A stretch of 49,794 bases of DNA from an uncultured Actinomycetes bacterium (GTDB lineage: Bacteria > Actinomycetota > Acidimicrobiia > Acidimicrobiales > RAAP-2). How positions within the stretch are numbered: the first letter of the stretch is position 1; each line of letters starts with the position of its first letter. Under the pieces are notes generated by a model. It did no database searches, was not told the origin of the DNA, and was given only the letters and a program-made list of their open reading frames with translations. This document shows positions 8,501 to 17,174 of the stretch, in pieces. The position numbers and the translations under genes are program-made. Where the stretch lies: the NCBI GenBank assembly GCA_903825765.1, contig CAIKBU010000082.1:1-49794 (forward strand). The letters are read 5' to 3'.

Positions 8501-11500
8501 TTCCAACGCCGACGTAGTTGACGGTGCCATTCGTAACGCTGCAGACGCTGGGCGTCGTTGCGGCAATGGTGACACCCGTGCTTGGTGAGGAAACGGGAGT
8601 AAAGGAGTTGCCGGCGGTAGCCGAAGTAGGCAAGTTGCTGACTGAGACGGTGGGGGCGGCACCCTTGGTCACGGTGATTGAACCATTGACGAACGTCAAC
8701 TGGTAGTTGGGCGCCGAACCACCAGCGCAACTCGACACGTACGAGCCCGGGCTCGATGTCGAAGTGACGTAGGCGGTGCAGTACGGCATCACCGAGATGG
8801 CGCCATTGCTCGACGTGTCACCGCCGAGGAAGCCACTGTACGAGGCAGTAATGATGGGTGCGGTCGCGCCGTACGCAAGAGAGGCGCTCGACGCGGTTAC
8901 CGTCAGAGGTGCGGGTGAGACCCAGAACGACTGACCATTGTTCGTACTGGCGGCGTAGTTCGTGCTCGCAGCGACACTCGTGACCAACACACAGTTGGCA
9001 TTGGCCTTGAGGAGCGTGACAACGCCGGTACCGGCATCGACAGTGCAGACACTGGGCGAGTTCGACGAAACCGTCGCGACTCCGGTGCCAACCTTCGTCA
9101 CCACGGGAGTGAACGTATGACCGTACACCACACTGGAGGGAGTGGCGATGGTCGGTGCGGTGGGGGTGGCCTGATTCACGGTCAGCGATCCGCTGACGTA
9201 GGCAATGGTGTAGTTCGAGACTTGCGCCCCAGAGCAACTGGTCGTGTAGGAGCCCGGCGCTGATGCGTTGGTTGCGGTCGTCGTGCACGTCGGCAGCGTC
9301 GACAACACGCTCGCGTCGTCACCGTTGACAAAGCCGCTGAACGTGTAGGTAATGACGGGCGGTGTGGCGCCAAAGCTCATCGTGGGATTCGACGAAGTAA
9401 TGGTCAACACTGGCGACGTCACCGTGGTGACACCCGAAACGTAGACAATTTGGTAACTGCTCGACGACGCACCCCAACATACTGAGGTGTACGTGCCGGG
9501 CACTGAGCTGTTCGTCGTGCCCGACGTACACGTCGGGGTCGAGGTAAGTGAGCTGGCACTATCGCTGCCGACGAAGCCACTGTAGGTAGGCGTGGTCGAA
9601 GCCGTCGCGCCATACACAATCGACTGCGTAGGCGCAGTAATGGTCAACGTCGCCTGCGAGACGGTGGTGACGCCACTGACGTACTGGAACGTGTAGTTAG
9701 CCGCCACACCTCCCGAACACGTTGACGTGCCCGATGAGCCGGCCGGCGTAGCGGACGTGGTGCCCGACGCACACGTCGGGGCCGTCGTCAGCGACGCCGC
9801 AGTGTCACCATTCACGAATCCGCTGTAGGTGGGCGAACCAACGGTGGTGGTGCCGTAGGCGACACTTGATGATGGTGCCGTCACCGTCACTACCGCAGGA
9901 GAGACCGTAAAGGTCTGTGCCGAGCCCGACAATGCACTGTACGTGCTCGAGGCCGCGGTTTGGGCAGTAAGCGAACAGGTGCCGGCGGCAATGAAGGTGA
10001 CGGTCCGGGGATTCGAGACGGTGCACACGGACGTTGTATTCGACGTCACTGACGCCGCGCCATCGCCGGTGGCTTGGCTTACCGTTGCCGTGTACGTACC
10101 ACCGTACGTTGCACTTGAAGGGACGTTGGTAATGGATGGGGTGGATGGCGAAACGAGCAAATTAATAGAAGAAGAGGCACTAAAGCTACCGGTGCCGATT
10201 GCGTTGATGGCCGCCACCTGAAGGTACACATTTGCACCACCCGTCAACCCTGTTGCCGTACAGCTCGTCGTCGACGCAGAAATTGACCCACAGGTGCCAC
10301 CAGTGACTGTCGTCCACGTGGCGTTGTCGGTCGAGTACCGCACGACGTAGCCGGTTACTGCACTCCCGCCGGAAAAGGAAGGGGCCGACCACGACACCGT
10401 CGCTGACGATCCAGAAACTGGTGCGGCGCTGACGGTTTGTGGTGCGGCGGGAGCGGAGGAACCGCCGATCGTCAAAATGTCGAGACCCGGGAGATAGGGC
10501 ATCGTCACGTAGACGTGTGTACCGTCTGACGCGGCTTGCCATGGCTGTGCGTTTGCGCCGCTCCCGGGAAGGGCGATAGTACTGAGAACGACACCAGTCT
10601 GAGCGTCAATCTTGGTCACCGAGTTACTGCCGTAATTCGAGGACCACACGAAACTCCCGTCATCGGTGATTCCCACGTATGAACCAGAAACAGACAGTGT
10701 GCTCACGACGGAACCACTGGCCTTACTGATCTGCATTACCTTGCTGCCGCCTGAAGTCCATACGTAGTTGGCGTCACCTGTGATGCCAACTTGACCTTGC
10801 GACAACGAGATCGTACGAACCAAAGACCCATCACTCGCGTTCAACTCTGAGACGTTGCTGTCGCCATAGTTCGGTACCCAGACGTGTGTGCCGTCGGCGT
10901 AGACCGACCACGGCTGGTTGCCGACAGCAATGGTGCGCACTACCGTCGCGGTGGCGGCGTCAATCTCCGTCACTGAGTTACTGTTTCGGTTTGAGACCCA
11001 CACGTGCGTACCGTCGGTGGAACAGGCCATCGGGTACTTCTGAACGGTGATCGTGCCAACAACCGAACCATCGCTCGTGTTGATTTCGGTTACAACACCG
11101 TTGTTCCCAGAATTACCAGACCCATCAATGACGCTCGTCACCCAGACATGGGTACCGTCATCACAAATACCAATGGGACCCAGGGTGACGGGGATCGAGC
11201 GCACGACCGCACCGGTCGATTCGTTGTATTCCGTTACCGTCGCCGTGCCGTTGTTATTGAAGTCGTCAACCCACACGTGGGTACCATCGAGAGCCACGCC
11301 CTGCTCCTCGAGTCCGGTGTTCAGGGATGTAATTGCCGACACCGTAAAACTCTGAGCCGACCCTGATCCGGCCGGAGCCGAACCACTCGCCGCAACGGCA
11401 GCTGTCAACGTACACGTACCAGCGGTCGTGACGTTAACCCGACCTCCTGAGACCGTACAAACGGACGTCGTAGACGACGTCACGGATGTTGCGCCGGGGC

Positions 11501-13439
11501 TCGTCGTGGTGAAGGTTGGTACGAAAGAAAATCCCGGCGTCGCCGAGGTGGGCATGTTGTTGATTCTGATGGATGGAAGAAGGAACGAGGCGCTGAAGGT
11601 TCCGGTGCCGATTACGTTGACGGCCGCCACCTCAAAGTACACATTCGAGCCGCTCGGCAACCCAGTCGCCGTGCAGCTCGACGTTGCGTTCGTGACTGAC
11701 GCACAGGTTCCACTGGTGACACTCGTCCAGGAGGTGTTGTTGGTGGAGTACTTCACGACGTACCCAGTGAGCGGACTTCCGCCGTTCGACGAAGGTGCCG
11801 ACCACGACACCGTCGCTGACGAGTTCGACGCCAGAGTGGCGCTCACGCCTTGTGGCGCTGTGGGCGCCGTTGCCGTTGCCTCCGCCGATGCGGCGAAGTA
11901 GGAACCAGCACCCACCGTATTGACTGCGTCAATACGGAAGCTGTAGGTGACGCCGGTGGTAAGACCAGTGATTGTGCAGGTGGAACTCGACGCCGAGAGT
12001 CCCGAACAACCACCCGACGTGATGGCGTTGTAATAGCCACCCCCAACACTTTCTTGAACATTGAAGCCAGTCAGTGTGGCTCCACCAGAGGCCGCTGGCG
12101 GCGTCCACGACAGCGTCGCTTGACCGGCCACGCTGGTGTCAACGTTCAAGAATGGCGTGGATGGAACCGTCGCCGCTCCGCCAGGAAGTTTGACAAACGG
12201 GCCACCATTGTCCCCGAGATAGACGTTCGCACCATTGGCGTACATCGTGTACGTCGAGGACGTTGACTGAGCGAATGAGTTGACGAGCGTGTTCGTACTC
12301 GTGTCGGTCTGAGAAATTGATGATGACAACAGTGTCCACAGATTGCGACCGTCACTCGTGACCGCACCGTAGCCGCCGAGTGAGGGCAAGTTGACAGTGG
12401 TGACCGCAGGGGAAAGTACGTCGGCGGGAAATTCCCACGCCGTCGCTACTGCATCATTGCGAACAAAGATATTGCCGCCGTCACTTGTGATGACGTAGGT
12501 GAAGTGCCCAACATTGATCTGGGTAGCGGTGGTCGAACTCGTTGCAGTTACCGGAATCATTGAGACGTAGTTCGCCGTTTCACTCGTGGCGTAGACGTAA
12601 TTACCATCGTCGTAAAGTCCGCGGGGCCGGGGAATGTTCGAAATAGTGGCGACGATAGCTCCGGTTGAAATCGAAATTTTCGAGACAGAGTTTGATCCAC
12701 TGTTGGCGACCCAAAGATAGTTCGCATCGCGCACAATGTCGAGCGGGGTCGTGCCCACCGGAATGTTTGACAGATACGTACCACTGGTGCTGATTTTCGC
12801 CACGTAGTTCTTGTTGTAGCACGGAACGTACAGCGTGCTACCCACGAGCGCGATACTCGTCGCACCTTGAAGGTGCGTGGGGTCGTTCAGCTGCCACACC
12901 TGGGCACCGGTCGACTCGTTGTACTCCGTTACCACACCAGTCTCTTGTGTCGTCCAAATGTATGTCCCGTCGCCGTAGGTGCGGTCAGCAGTGTTCCCAG
13001 CGCTGCCCCCAATCGTGACCAAGGGTATTGAGGCCGCTTCGGTAACGCTCGAGGTGGCACTGTCGCCGGTCGCGTTATTCGTGATCGTGAACGTGTAGGT
13101 CGTTCCATTCGTCAGACCGGTGAAGTCGCAGTAGTTATTTGGCGTGTTCGTGCATGAACTTGGCGGGGTAACCACGGGAGAAGACGTCACACTCCAGGTT
13201 GGATCGGCGCCACCGGTGGGGGCGGGCACGGCCCACGACAGGGTGGCCGTGTGGTTCGCGGCAAAGTCGATCGCGATGCCCGTTGGCGTACCCGTCGCGC
13301 TCGCAGTTGTCGCAGTGGCGAGCACACCAAGGGGAATACCCGTCGCGATGAGCGCGACGCTCAGCGCCGAAGCGAGACGACGAGCGACTGCCCGTGGGAA
13401 CGTACGACACGCGAGAACAACCGTGGTGATTGAGAACAT
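5568..13439 (-). CDS. Giant secreted FnIII / beta-propeller / MBG / CBM2-like surface protein (2623 aa)
   Basis: A signal peptide (cleavage near residue 48, TASA-T) is followed by one FnIII domain and a first propeller-like block (about 140-425) with repeated DGxxxWxxN and VTEYNESTGA motifs. Two FnIII domains follow, then a second propeller block (about 700-985, DGTHVWV repeats of the YVTN/NHL kind), another FnIII domain, and a long MBG-type region (about 1100-1925) with SYSGFVNGD-like motifs. A CBM2-like domain (about 1928-2035, WDWWGNGYNSS, PWSFTFVVPTG), about five FnIII repeats and a terminal CBM2-like domain ending SPSTCVAGGSSCVA complete it. The second half has the same order as the neighbour at 369-5339, so the pair are paralogues; the propellers are unique to this one. 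It probably acts outside the cell in adhesion or polysaccharide binding. No enzymatic motif or cell-wall anchor was seen. Confidence 0.8.
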   Translation of the reverse strand: MFSITTVVLACRTFPRAVARRLASALSVALIATGIPLGVLATATTASATGTPTGIAIDFAANHTATLSWAVPAPTGGADPTWSVTSSPVVTPPSSCTNTPNNYCDFTGLTNGTTYTFTITNNATGDSATSSVTEAASIPLVTIGGSAGNTADRTYGDGTYIWTTQETGVVTEYNESTGAQVWQLNDPTHLQGATSIALVGSTLYVPCYNKNYVAKISTSGTYLSNIPVGTTPLDIVRDANYLWVANSGSNSVSKISISTGAIVATISNIPRPRGLYDDGNYVYATSETANYVSMIPVTATSSTTATQINVGHFTYVITSDGGNIFVRNDAVATAWEFPADVLSPAVTTVNLPSLGGYGAVTSDGRNLWTLLSSSISQTDTSTNTLVNSFAQSTSSTYTMYANGANVYLGDNGGPFVKLPGGAATVPSTPFLNVDTSVAGQATLSWTPPAASGGATLTGFNVQESVGGGYYNAITSGGCSGLSASSSTCTITGLTTGVTYSFRIDAVNTVGAGSYFAASAEATATAPTAPQGVSATLASNSSATVSWSAPSSNGGSPLTGYVVKYSTNNTSWTSVTSGTCASVTNATSSCTATGLPSGSNVYFEVAAVNVIGTGTFSASFLLPSIRINNMPTSATPGFSFVPTFTTTSPGATSVTSSTTSVCTVSGGRVNVTTAGTCTLTAAVAASGSAPAGSGSAQSFTVSAITSLNTGLEEQGVALDGTHVWVDDFNNNGTATVTEYNESTGAVVRSIPVTLGPIGICDDGTHVWVTSVIDGSGNSGNNGVVTEINTSDGSVVGTITVQKYPMACSTDGTHVWVSNRNSNSVTEIDAATATVVRTIAVGNQPWSVYADGTHVWVPNYGDSNVSELNASDGSLVRTISLSQGQVGITGDANYVWTSGGSKVMQISKASGSVVSTLSVSGSYVGITDDGSFVWSSNYGSNSVTKIDAQTGVVLSTIALPGSGANAQPWQAASDGTHVYVTMPYLPGLDILTIGGSSAPAAPQTVSAAPVSGSSATVSWSAPSFSGGSAVTGYVVRYSTDNATWTTVTGGTCGSISASTTSCTATGLTGGANVYLQVAAINAIGTGSFSASSSINLLVSPSTPSITNVPSSATYGGTYTATVSQATGDGAASVTSNTTSVCTVSNPRTVTFIAAGTCSLTAQTAASSTYSALSGSAQTFTVSPAVVTVTAPSSSVAYGTTTVGSPTYSGFVNGDTAASLTTAPTCASGTTSATPAGSSGTSTCSGGVAANYTFQYVSGVTTVSQATLTITAPTQSIVYGATASTTPTYSGFVGSDSASSLTSTPTCTSGTTNSSVPGTYTSVCWGASSSSYQIVYVSGVTTVTSPVLTITSSNPTMSFGATPPVITYTFSGFVNGDDASVLSTLPTCTTTATNASAPGSYTTSCSGAQVSNYTIAYVSGSLTVNQATPTAPTIATPSSVVYGHTFTPVVTKVGTGVATVSSNSPSVCTVDAGTGVVTLLKANANCVLVTSVAASTNYAASTNNGQSFWVSPAPLTVTASSASLAYGATAPIITASYSGFLGGDTSSNGAISVMPYCTAYVTSTSSPGSYVSSCAGGSAPNYQLTFVNGSITVTKGAAPTVSVSNLPTSATAGNSFTPVSSPSTGVTIAATTPSVCSVTNGTVNYVGVGSCVLTVSVAATATTNAGSTTLTGFTVTQGQSTTPTISNLPSSVSYGSTFTPSVSAVGDGATTVTSSTSGVCVVNGGTGLVTFLTIGTCTLVAHIATTANFVGATGVAQSFSVTKAVLTVTASNGTMVYNTTLPTITPSFSGFVNGENTQVLNAFPVCASTVKVYASAGTYPTACANAVATNYSFVYVPGTVTITPATPTVPSITNPMTMDTYDNVYTPAISTTGDGVAMVSSSTPSVCLVVPTTGQVVYVGVGTCTLTPTLAAGANYAAAANGTPMSYTVAYANTAAAVTYGTWDWWGNGYNSSLTLTDNTLLNVGTPDVPWSFTFVVPTGSTVSNLWGATYTSTPTADGSLITVTALSDSPYLTPGQSVTIGFTTTGPGAISSFTMGGVTSLTSPSAPTTVVATQSSGSATVTWSTPSTWGSGSGVSYVVSVVGASWNTCTLKGAGLATNTCTFTNLTNGTAYSFVVRAINSAGVSSSLSTASASVTPVGAPDAPTITNVVVSGSTAVVVLSAPFNTGGAALTSFTVTAHATGTTPAPCVTATLRCTFTGLSNGASYTFTVTATNAAALTSVASAASSAVTINLTPNAPDSVWTFISGGAVHVAWSVPSFTGGSALVSYTVTASPSVTTPAACVAVTTTTCVFTGLTLGTAYTFTVKATNLGGYTSTASAASGAVTQFAAPGVVTIGAVTTASQSASVSWTAPSALGGSTIAGYYVSASPGGNDCYTSTTTCVITGLTNGTAYTFSVTTITAAGYASTVSTTSTATPLRAANAPTSVQASAGNAQITVTWTAPHYNGGTAITGYTVTAHTSGTAPAPCTTTTTSCTFTGLTNGTVYTFTVTATNGAGASAASSASNAATPAVLTQNASLHFLFVKDFTWPTGYQGHYTLINSTVNTVGSKSTPWTFSFKLAAGTTIGNVWNASYATTVSAGVTTVTVTGPSYAPSLAPGSSVAVYFNVVGSKSPSTCVAGGSSCVA

Positions 13440-13491
13440 GAGGATCCTTTACTCGAACCATCCGTCAAACGCGCGTTTGATTGATGGCCGG

Positions 13492-13515
13492 TGGTGTGAG
13501 ATTTTAGAAACGCTG
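13492..13515 (-). promoter_or_regulatory. Conserved 5'-leader block, copy 3
   Basis: The segment matches 271-294 in front of the truncated giant gene, starts just after the -10 box and ends about 53 bases before the ATG at 13439. Conservation outside the promoter suggests a functional leader or recent duplication of the whole upstream region. Confidence 0.4.
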
Positions 13516-13521
13516 TTCTCA

Positions 13522-13553
13522 AAACTAGTATTTGCATACAGCGATTGCAATAG
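13522..13553 (-). promoter_or_regulatory. Promoter of the 2623-aa surface-protein gene (family block, copy 3)
   Basis: The minus strand has -35 TTGCAA (13545-13550), a 17-base spacer and a weak -10 TAGTTT (13522-13527). The 23-base block 13531-13553 differs from copy 2 by a single base. The -35 box lies 106 bases from the ATG. Confidence 0.6.
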
Positions 13554-13612
13554 GAATTTCACCGCGCCGTTTCAGCTCGGTCACCGCGCAAAATCGGGTT
13601 TTAAACGACACA

Positions 13613-13648
13613 ATCCCCTGACCAGTGCGATGGCACCGACCAGGGGAT
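13613..13648 (-). terminator. Hairpin after mdh, end of the sucC-mdh operon
   Basis: The arms ATCCCCTG and CAGGGGAT pair over 8 bp and enclose an inner GTGC/GCAC stem. On the minus strand the stem is followed within about 12 bases by TTTAAAA. It lies 40 bases past the mdh stop codon and upstream of the giant-gene promoter, where a terminator is expected. Confidence 0.6.
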
Positions 13649-13688
13649 GGCGTGGGACGTAGTCGTCAAAGCGACGACGCGACAGGGT

Positions 13689-14678
13689 TTAGAGCAGACC
13701 CAAGGCCTGCACCTCGTCGCGCTCGGAAAGTAGTTCATCCGTCGTTGTCTTAATGCGGCCCGCGCTGAATTCGTCAATCGCGAAACCTTCCTTGACGGCC
13801 CAGTTGCCGTGACCGTCAGCCTGAATGGGCAGTCCGAAGGTCAACCCCTCTGGCACGCCATACTCACCGTTGCTCGTCACCGCGACCGAAACGCAGTCGT
13901 CCGCGGCCGTGGGCGTCGTGAGTGAAACGACGGTGTCGATTGCCGCGTTCGCAGCGGAGGCCGCGGAGGAAAGGCCGCGGGCCTCAATGATGGCCGCGCC
14001 ACGCTTCTGCACGGTAGTGATGAAGTCACCCTGAAGCCACTCGGTGTCAGTAATGACGTCGGTGGCGGCACGACCACCGATGGTGGCATTGGTGAAGTCG
14101 GGATACTGCGTAGCGGAGTGGTTACCCCAGATCACGAGGTTCTTCACGTCAGCGACCGGTGCACCGGCCTTCTTGGCCAGCTGCGTTTCGGCGCGGTTCT
14201 GGTCCAAACGGGTCATGGCGAACCAACGGTCCGCGGGCACCTCGGGTGCGTTGGAACGGGCGATCAAGCAGTTCGTGTTGCAGGGGTTGCCCACCACCAG
14301 GACGCGAACGTCGCTCGCGGCATTTTCGGCAATGGCGCGGCCCTGCGGTTTGAAGATCCCACCGTTGATCGTGAGCAGGTCACCACGCTCCATACCGGCC
14401 TTGCGCGGTACCGAACCAACGAGTAAGGCCCAGTTGGTGTTAGTGAAGGCGTGGTTGAGGTCACTGGTCATCTCGATGCCGGCGAGCAACGGGAAGGCGC
14501 AGTCGTCGAGTTCCATGGCGACACCCTCGAGGGCCTTCATCGCGGGCTCAATTTCGAGCAAGCGCAGCACGACGGGAGTGGTAGCGCCCAGCAGTTGACC
14601 CGACGCAATACGGAATAACAACTGGTAGCCAATCTGGCCAGCGGCGCCGGTAACAGTGACGTGAACGGGAGTAGTCAT
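13689..14678 (-). CDS. mdh: Malate dehydrogenase
   Basis: The enzyme oxidises malate to oxaloacetate with NAD in the cytosolic TCA cycle. The 329-residue product is full length for the type 2 group found in actinobacteria. It shows the dinucleotide-binding loop [12 protein letters not shown] near the N-terminus, the segment [16 protein letters not shown], the NPCNTN stretch, the substrate-binding [10 protein letters not shown] and the catalytic-His region [11 protein letters not shown]. It starts at ATG 14678 behind an AAAGGA ribosome site and follows icd by 16 bases. It is the last gene of the probable sucC-to-mdh operon. Confidence 0.95.
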   Translation of the reverse strand: MTTPVHVTVTGAAGQIGYQLLFRIASGQLLGATTPVVLRLLEIEPAMKALEGVAMELDDCAFPLLAGIEMTSDLNHAFTNTNWALLVGSVPRKAGMERGDLLTINGGIFKPQGRAIAENAASDVRVLVVGNPCNTNCLIARSNAPEVPADRWFAMTRLDQNRAETQLAKKAGAPVADVKNLVIWGNHSATQYPDFTNATIGGRAATDVITDTEWLQGDFITTVQKRGAAIIEARGLSSAASAANAAIDTVVSLTTPTAADDCVSVAVTSNGEYGVPEGLTFGLPIQADGHGNWAVKEGFAIDEFSAGRIKTTTDELLSERDEVQALGLL

Positions 14679-14694
14679 GAGGGTCCTTTAGTTC

Positions 14695-15891
14695 TTAGAG
14701 GCGGTCAACGATGGCGGAAGCGAATTCGGAGCACTTAACTTCGGTGGCTCCGTCCATGAGGCGGGCGAAGTCGTAGGTCACGATCTTGTCGGCAATGGTG
14801 GCCTCGAGCGCCCGAACAATGTCGTTAGCGGCGTCGGTCCATCCGAGGTGCTCGAACATCAAAACACCTGATAAGAGAACTGAACCGGGGTTGACCTTGT
14901 CCTGGCCGGCGTACTTGGGCGCCGTACCGTGGGTGGCTTCGAAGATACCGTGACCAGTGACGTAGTTAATGTTGGCACCGGGCGCGATACCGATACCGCC
15001 GACTTGGGCGGCCAGCGCGTCCGAAAGGTAGTCCCCGTTCAGGTTCATCGTGGCGATGACGTCGAAGTCCTTCGGACGGGTGAGCACCTGCTGCAGGGTG
15101 ATGTCGGCAATAGCGTCCTTGACGAGGAGCTTGCCCTCGGGGTTGCCGCCACAGTCGTCCCAACCAACGGCCACGTCGCTGAACTCGTCCTTGACCAACT
15201 GGTAGCCGTACTTCATAAAGGCACCTTCGGTGTACTTCATGATGTTGCCCTTGTGGACGAGGGTCACCGAGGGGCGGTCGTGCTTGAGGGCGTACTCAAT
15301 CGAGGCCCGGATCAGGCGCTCCGAGCCCATCTTCGAAATGGGCTTGATGCCAATGCCACTCATCTCGCGGATATCCCATCCGTAGTTGTCGTGCAGGAAG
15401 GAGCGAAGCTTTTCGGCCGCTTCCGTACCGGCTTCCACTTCCATACCGGAGTAAACGTCTTCGGTGTTTTCACGGAAGATGACCATGTCGACGTCTTCGG
15501 GCCGCTTGACTGGCGACGGCACGCCTTGGAACCAGCGCACGGGGCGCAAGCACACGTAGAGGTCGAGAATCTGACGAAGGGCGACGTTCAGCGAACGAAA
15601 GCCGCCACCAATCGGGGTGGTCAGTGGGCCCTTGATACCAATGAGGTACTCACGAAAGTCGGTGATGGTCTCATCGGGGAGCCAGTTACCGGTCTCGTTG
15701 AAGGCCTTCTCGCCGGCGAGTACTTCCTTCCACTCAATGGTCTTGCCGTACTTCTTCGCGGCGGCGTCAAGAACGAGCTTGGCGGCGGGCCAGATGTCAA
15801 CGCCCGTGCCGTCGCCCTCGATGAAGGGGATGATGGGATTGTCGGAAACGTGCAGCACGCCATCGGCGCTCATTGTGATTTTGTCAGCCAT
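14695..15891 (-). CDS. icd: Isocitrate dehydrogenase (NADP type)
   Basis: The enzyme decarboxylates isocitrate to 2-oxoglutarate. The 398-residue protein has the [15 protein letters not shown] opening, the substrate-binding SLNVALRQ loop containing the serine that is phosphorylated in enteric bacteria, [13 protein letters not shown], and the [12 protein letters not shown] and [14 protein letters not shown] segments of the homodimeric NADP family. A G-rich ribosome site (ATGGGGGT) precedes the ATG. The 48-base gap to metF is the widest within the operon, so an internal promoter is possible here. No AceK-like kinase/phosphatase gene is in the window. Confidence 0.95.
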   Translation of the reverse strand: MADKITMSADGVLHVSDNPIIPFIEGDGTGVDIWPAAKLVLDAAAKKYGKTIEWKEVLAGEKAFNETGNWLPDETITDFREYLIGIKGPLTTPIGGGFRSLNVALRQILDLYVCLRPVRWFQGVPSPVKRPEDVDMVIFRENTEDVYSGMEVEAGTEAAEKLRSFLHDNYGWDIREMSGIGIKPISKMGSERLIRASIEYALKHDRPSVTLVHKGNIMKYTEGAFMKYGYQLVKDEFSDVAVGWDDCGGNPEGKLLVKDAIADITLQQVLTRPKDFDVIATMNLNGDYLSDALAAQVGGIGIAPGANINYVTGHGIFEATHGTAPKYAGQDKVNPGSVLLSGVLMFEHLGWTDAANDIVRALEATIADKIVTYDFARLMDGATEVKCSEFASAIVDRL

Positions 15892-15939
15892 ACCCCCATT
15901 CTACGGAGGGATCCGAGGCCCCTCAGGGGTGAAACCCTT

Positions 15940-16806
15940 TTAGGAGTGATATCCGTCATCACCGAAGAGCGCGGTGTGCATTTCTCGGGTCGCGGTGGAG
16001 CGGTTAAGGGTATAGAAATGCAGACCCGGTGCGCCGAGGGAAAGGAGTTCGCGACACATTTCAGTGGCCGCGGCAATGCCCTCGGCGCGCACGGCGACCG
16101 CTCCCCCGCGCCGATCGGCTGCTTCCAGGCGGGTAATCAACGCAGGTGGCACCGCAGCCCCCATCTGGGCCATGCGCTGCACGCCAGCCAGGGTGGTGAC
16201 GGGCATAATTCCTGGTAAAACGGGCTTGGTCACCCCGAGTGCGCCCAGTTCGTCGACCAAACGAGACCAGTCTGCGGTGGAGAAGAAGAACTGGGTCACG
16301 GCAAAGTCCGCCAGGTTGAGTTTCTGGGCGAGGTAACGGCGATCGCTGGCCAGGTCCGGTGATCGGGGGTGGCCGAGGGGGTGAGCGGCCACACCAATGG
16401 AGAACGTGCCCACTTCTCTCGCCAATGCGACCAGTTCGCTGGCGTGCGAGAACTCGGAGTCGACCAGGGCGGGGTCATCGGGAATGTCGCCGCCGAGGGC
16501 CATGACGTTACACACCCCCGCTGCGAGATAGTTCTGCAGAATCTCGCGCATCTCTGCACGAGAGTGCCCCACACAAATCAGGTGCGCCATGGCCGTGGAG
16601 CCCTGCAACTGGATTTTCCGGACGAGATCGTAGGTGCGCTGCCGTGATTCGCGGCCGCCCCGGTACGTTACCGAGACGAACGAGGGACTGAGCGGTGCCA
16701 GCTGGCGAATGGTAGTGGCCAGCGTCGTCGATTCCTCATCCGACTTCGGGGGGAAATACTCGAATGACCGCGTCGTTGACGCCGCCAAAATGTTGTGAAT
16801 CAGCAC
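15940..16806 (-). CDS. metF: Methylenetetrahydrofolate reductase
   Basis: The enzyme reduces 5,10-methylene-THF to 5-methyl-THF for methionine synthesis, with FAD as cofactor. The 288-residue length fits the bacterial single-domain enzyme. The FEYFPPKSDEE opening carries the catalytic Glu, and SVTYRGG, HLICVGHS, MALGGDIP and PGIMPVTTLAGVQRM are family segments. The start is GTG at 16806, five bases after the cupin stop codon, with a poor ribosome site; a TTG six codons downstream is an alternative. It lies with folD and purH, so the folate C1 genes are grouped. Confidence 0.93.
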   Translation of the reverse strand: MLIHNILAASTTRSFEYFPPKSDEESTTLATTIRQLAPLSPSFVSVTYRGGRESRQRTYDLVRKIQLQGSTAMAHLICVGHSRAEMREILQNYLAAGVCNVMALGGDIPDDPALVDSEFSHASELVALAREVGTFSIGVAAHPLGHPRSPDLASDRRYLAQKLNLADFAVTQFFFSTADWSRLVDELGALGVTKPVLPGIMPVTTLAGVQRMAQMGAAVPPALITRLEAADRRGGAVAVRAEGIAAATEMCRELLSLGAPGLHFYTLNRSTATREMHTALFGDDGYHS

Positions 16807-16811
16807 TCGGA

Positions 16812-17174
16812 CTAATTTCGTCCGAAGTCGTCATCAAGACGCACGATGTCGTCTTCCCCGAAGTAGGTACCGGTCTGAACCTCAATGAAGACCACGTCGT
16901 CGGTGCCACGGTTTTCGCAACGGTGCGCCTGACCGATAGCAATATCGACCGACTGACCCGGGAGCCGTTCGAAAGTCTCGCCGTCGAGGGTCACCGTGGC
17001 CACACCCGAGACAATGAACCAGTGTTCAGCGCGCTTTTCGTGGGTCTGGTAGCTCAGTCGCTTCCCCGGGGCGACGACAATGCGCTTGACCTTGTGGTCA
17101 TCGCAGACGTCGTCGAGCACGGTGAAGGTGCCCCACGGGCGCATATCAAACTCTCGGCCAAAGGTATCGGTCAT
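16812..17174 (-). CDS. Stand-alone cupin of the mannose-6-phosphate isomerase (ManC C-terminal) type
   Basis: The 120-residue single-domain cupin contains MRPWGTFTVLDD, KVKRIVVAPGKRLSYQTH and RAEHWFIVSGVATVTLDGE. These correspond to the C-terminal isomerase half of bifunctional ManC/AlgA proteins and carry the His/Glu metal ligands. The likely activity is fructose-6-P/mannose-6-P isomerisation or a related sugar-phosphate step. The ATG at 17174 shares one base with the folD stop codon, so translation is coupled. Its presence between folD and metF is unexpected because it has no folate role. Substrate not shown. Confidence 0.75.
   Translation of the reverse strand: MTDTFGREFDMRPWGTFTVLDDVCDDHKVKRIVVAPGKRLSYQTHEKRAEHWFIVSGVATVTLDGETFERLPGQSVDIAIGQAHRCENRGTDDVVFIEVQTGTYFGEDDIVRLDDDFGRN

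Noticed and set aside
13440-13688. Plus-strand open frame crossing the start of the 2623-aa gene
   Set aside because: It is a shadow of the opposite strand and of the promoter/terminator region, with no ribosome site or recognisable protein.
15892-15939. Possible terminator between metF and icd (CCCCTGAGGGG)
   Set aside because: metF is downstream of nothing that must stop here, the stem is only 4-5 bp and no T-run follows, so the operon probably continues.
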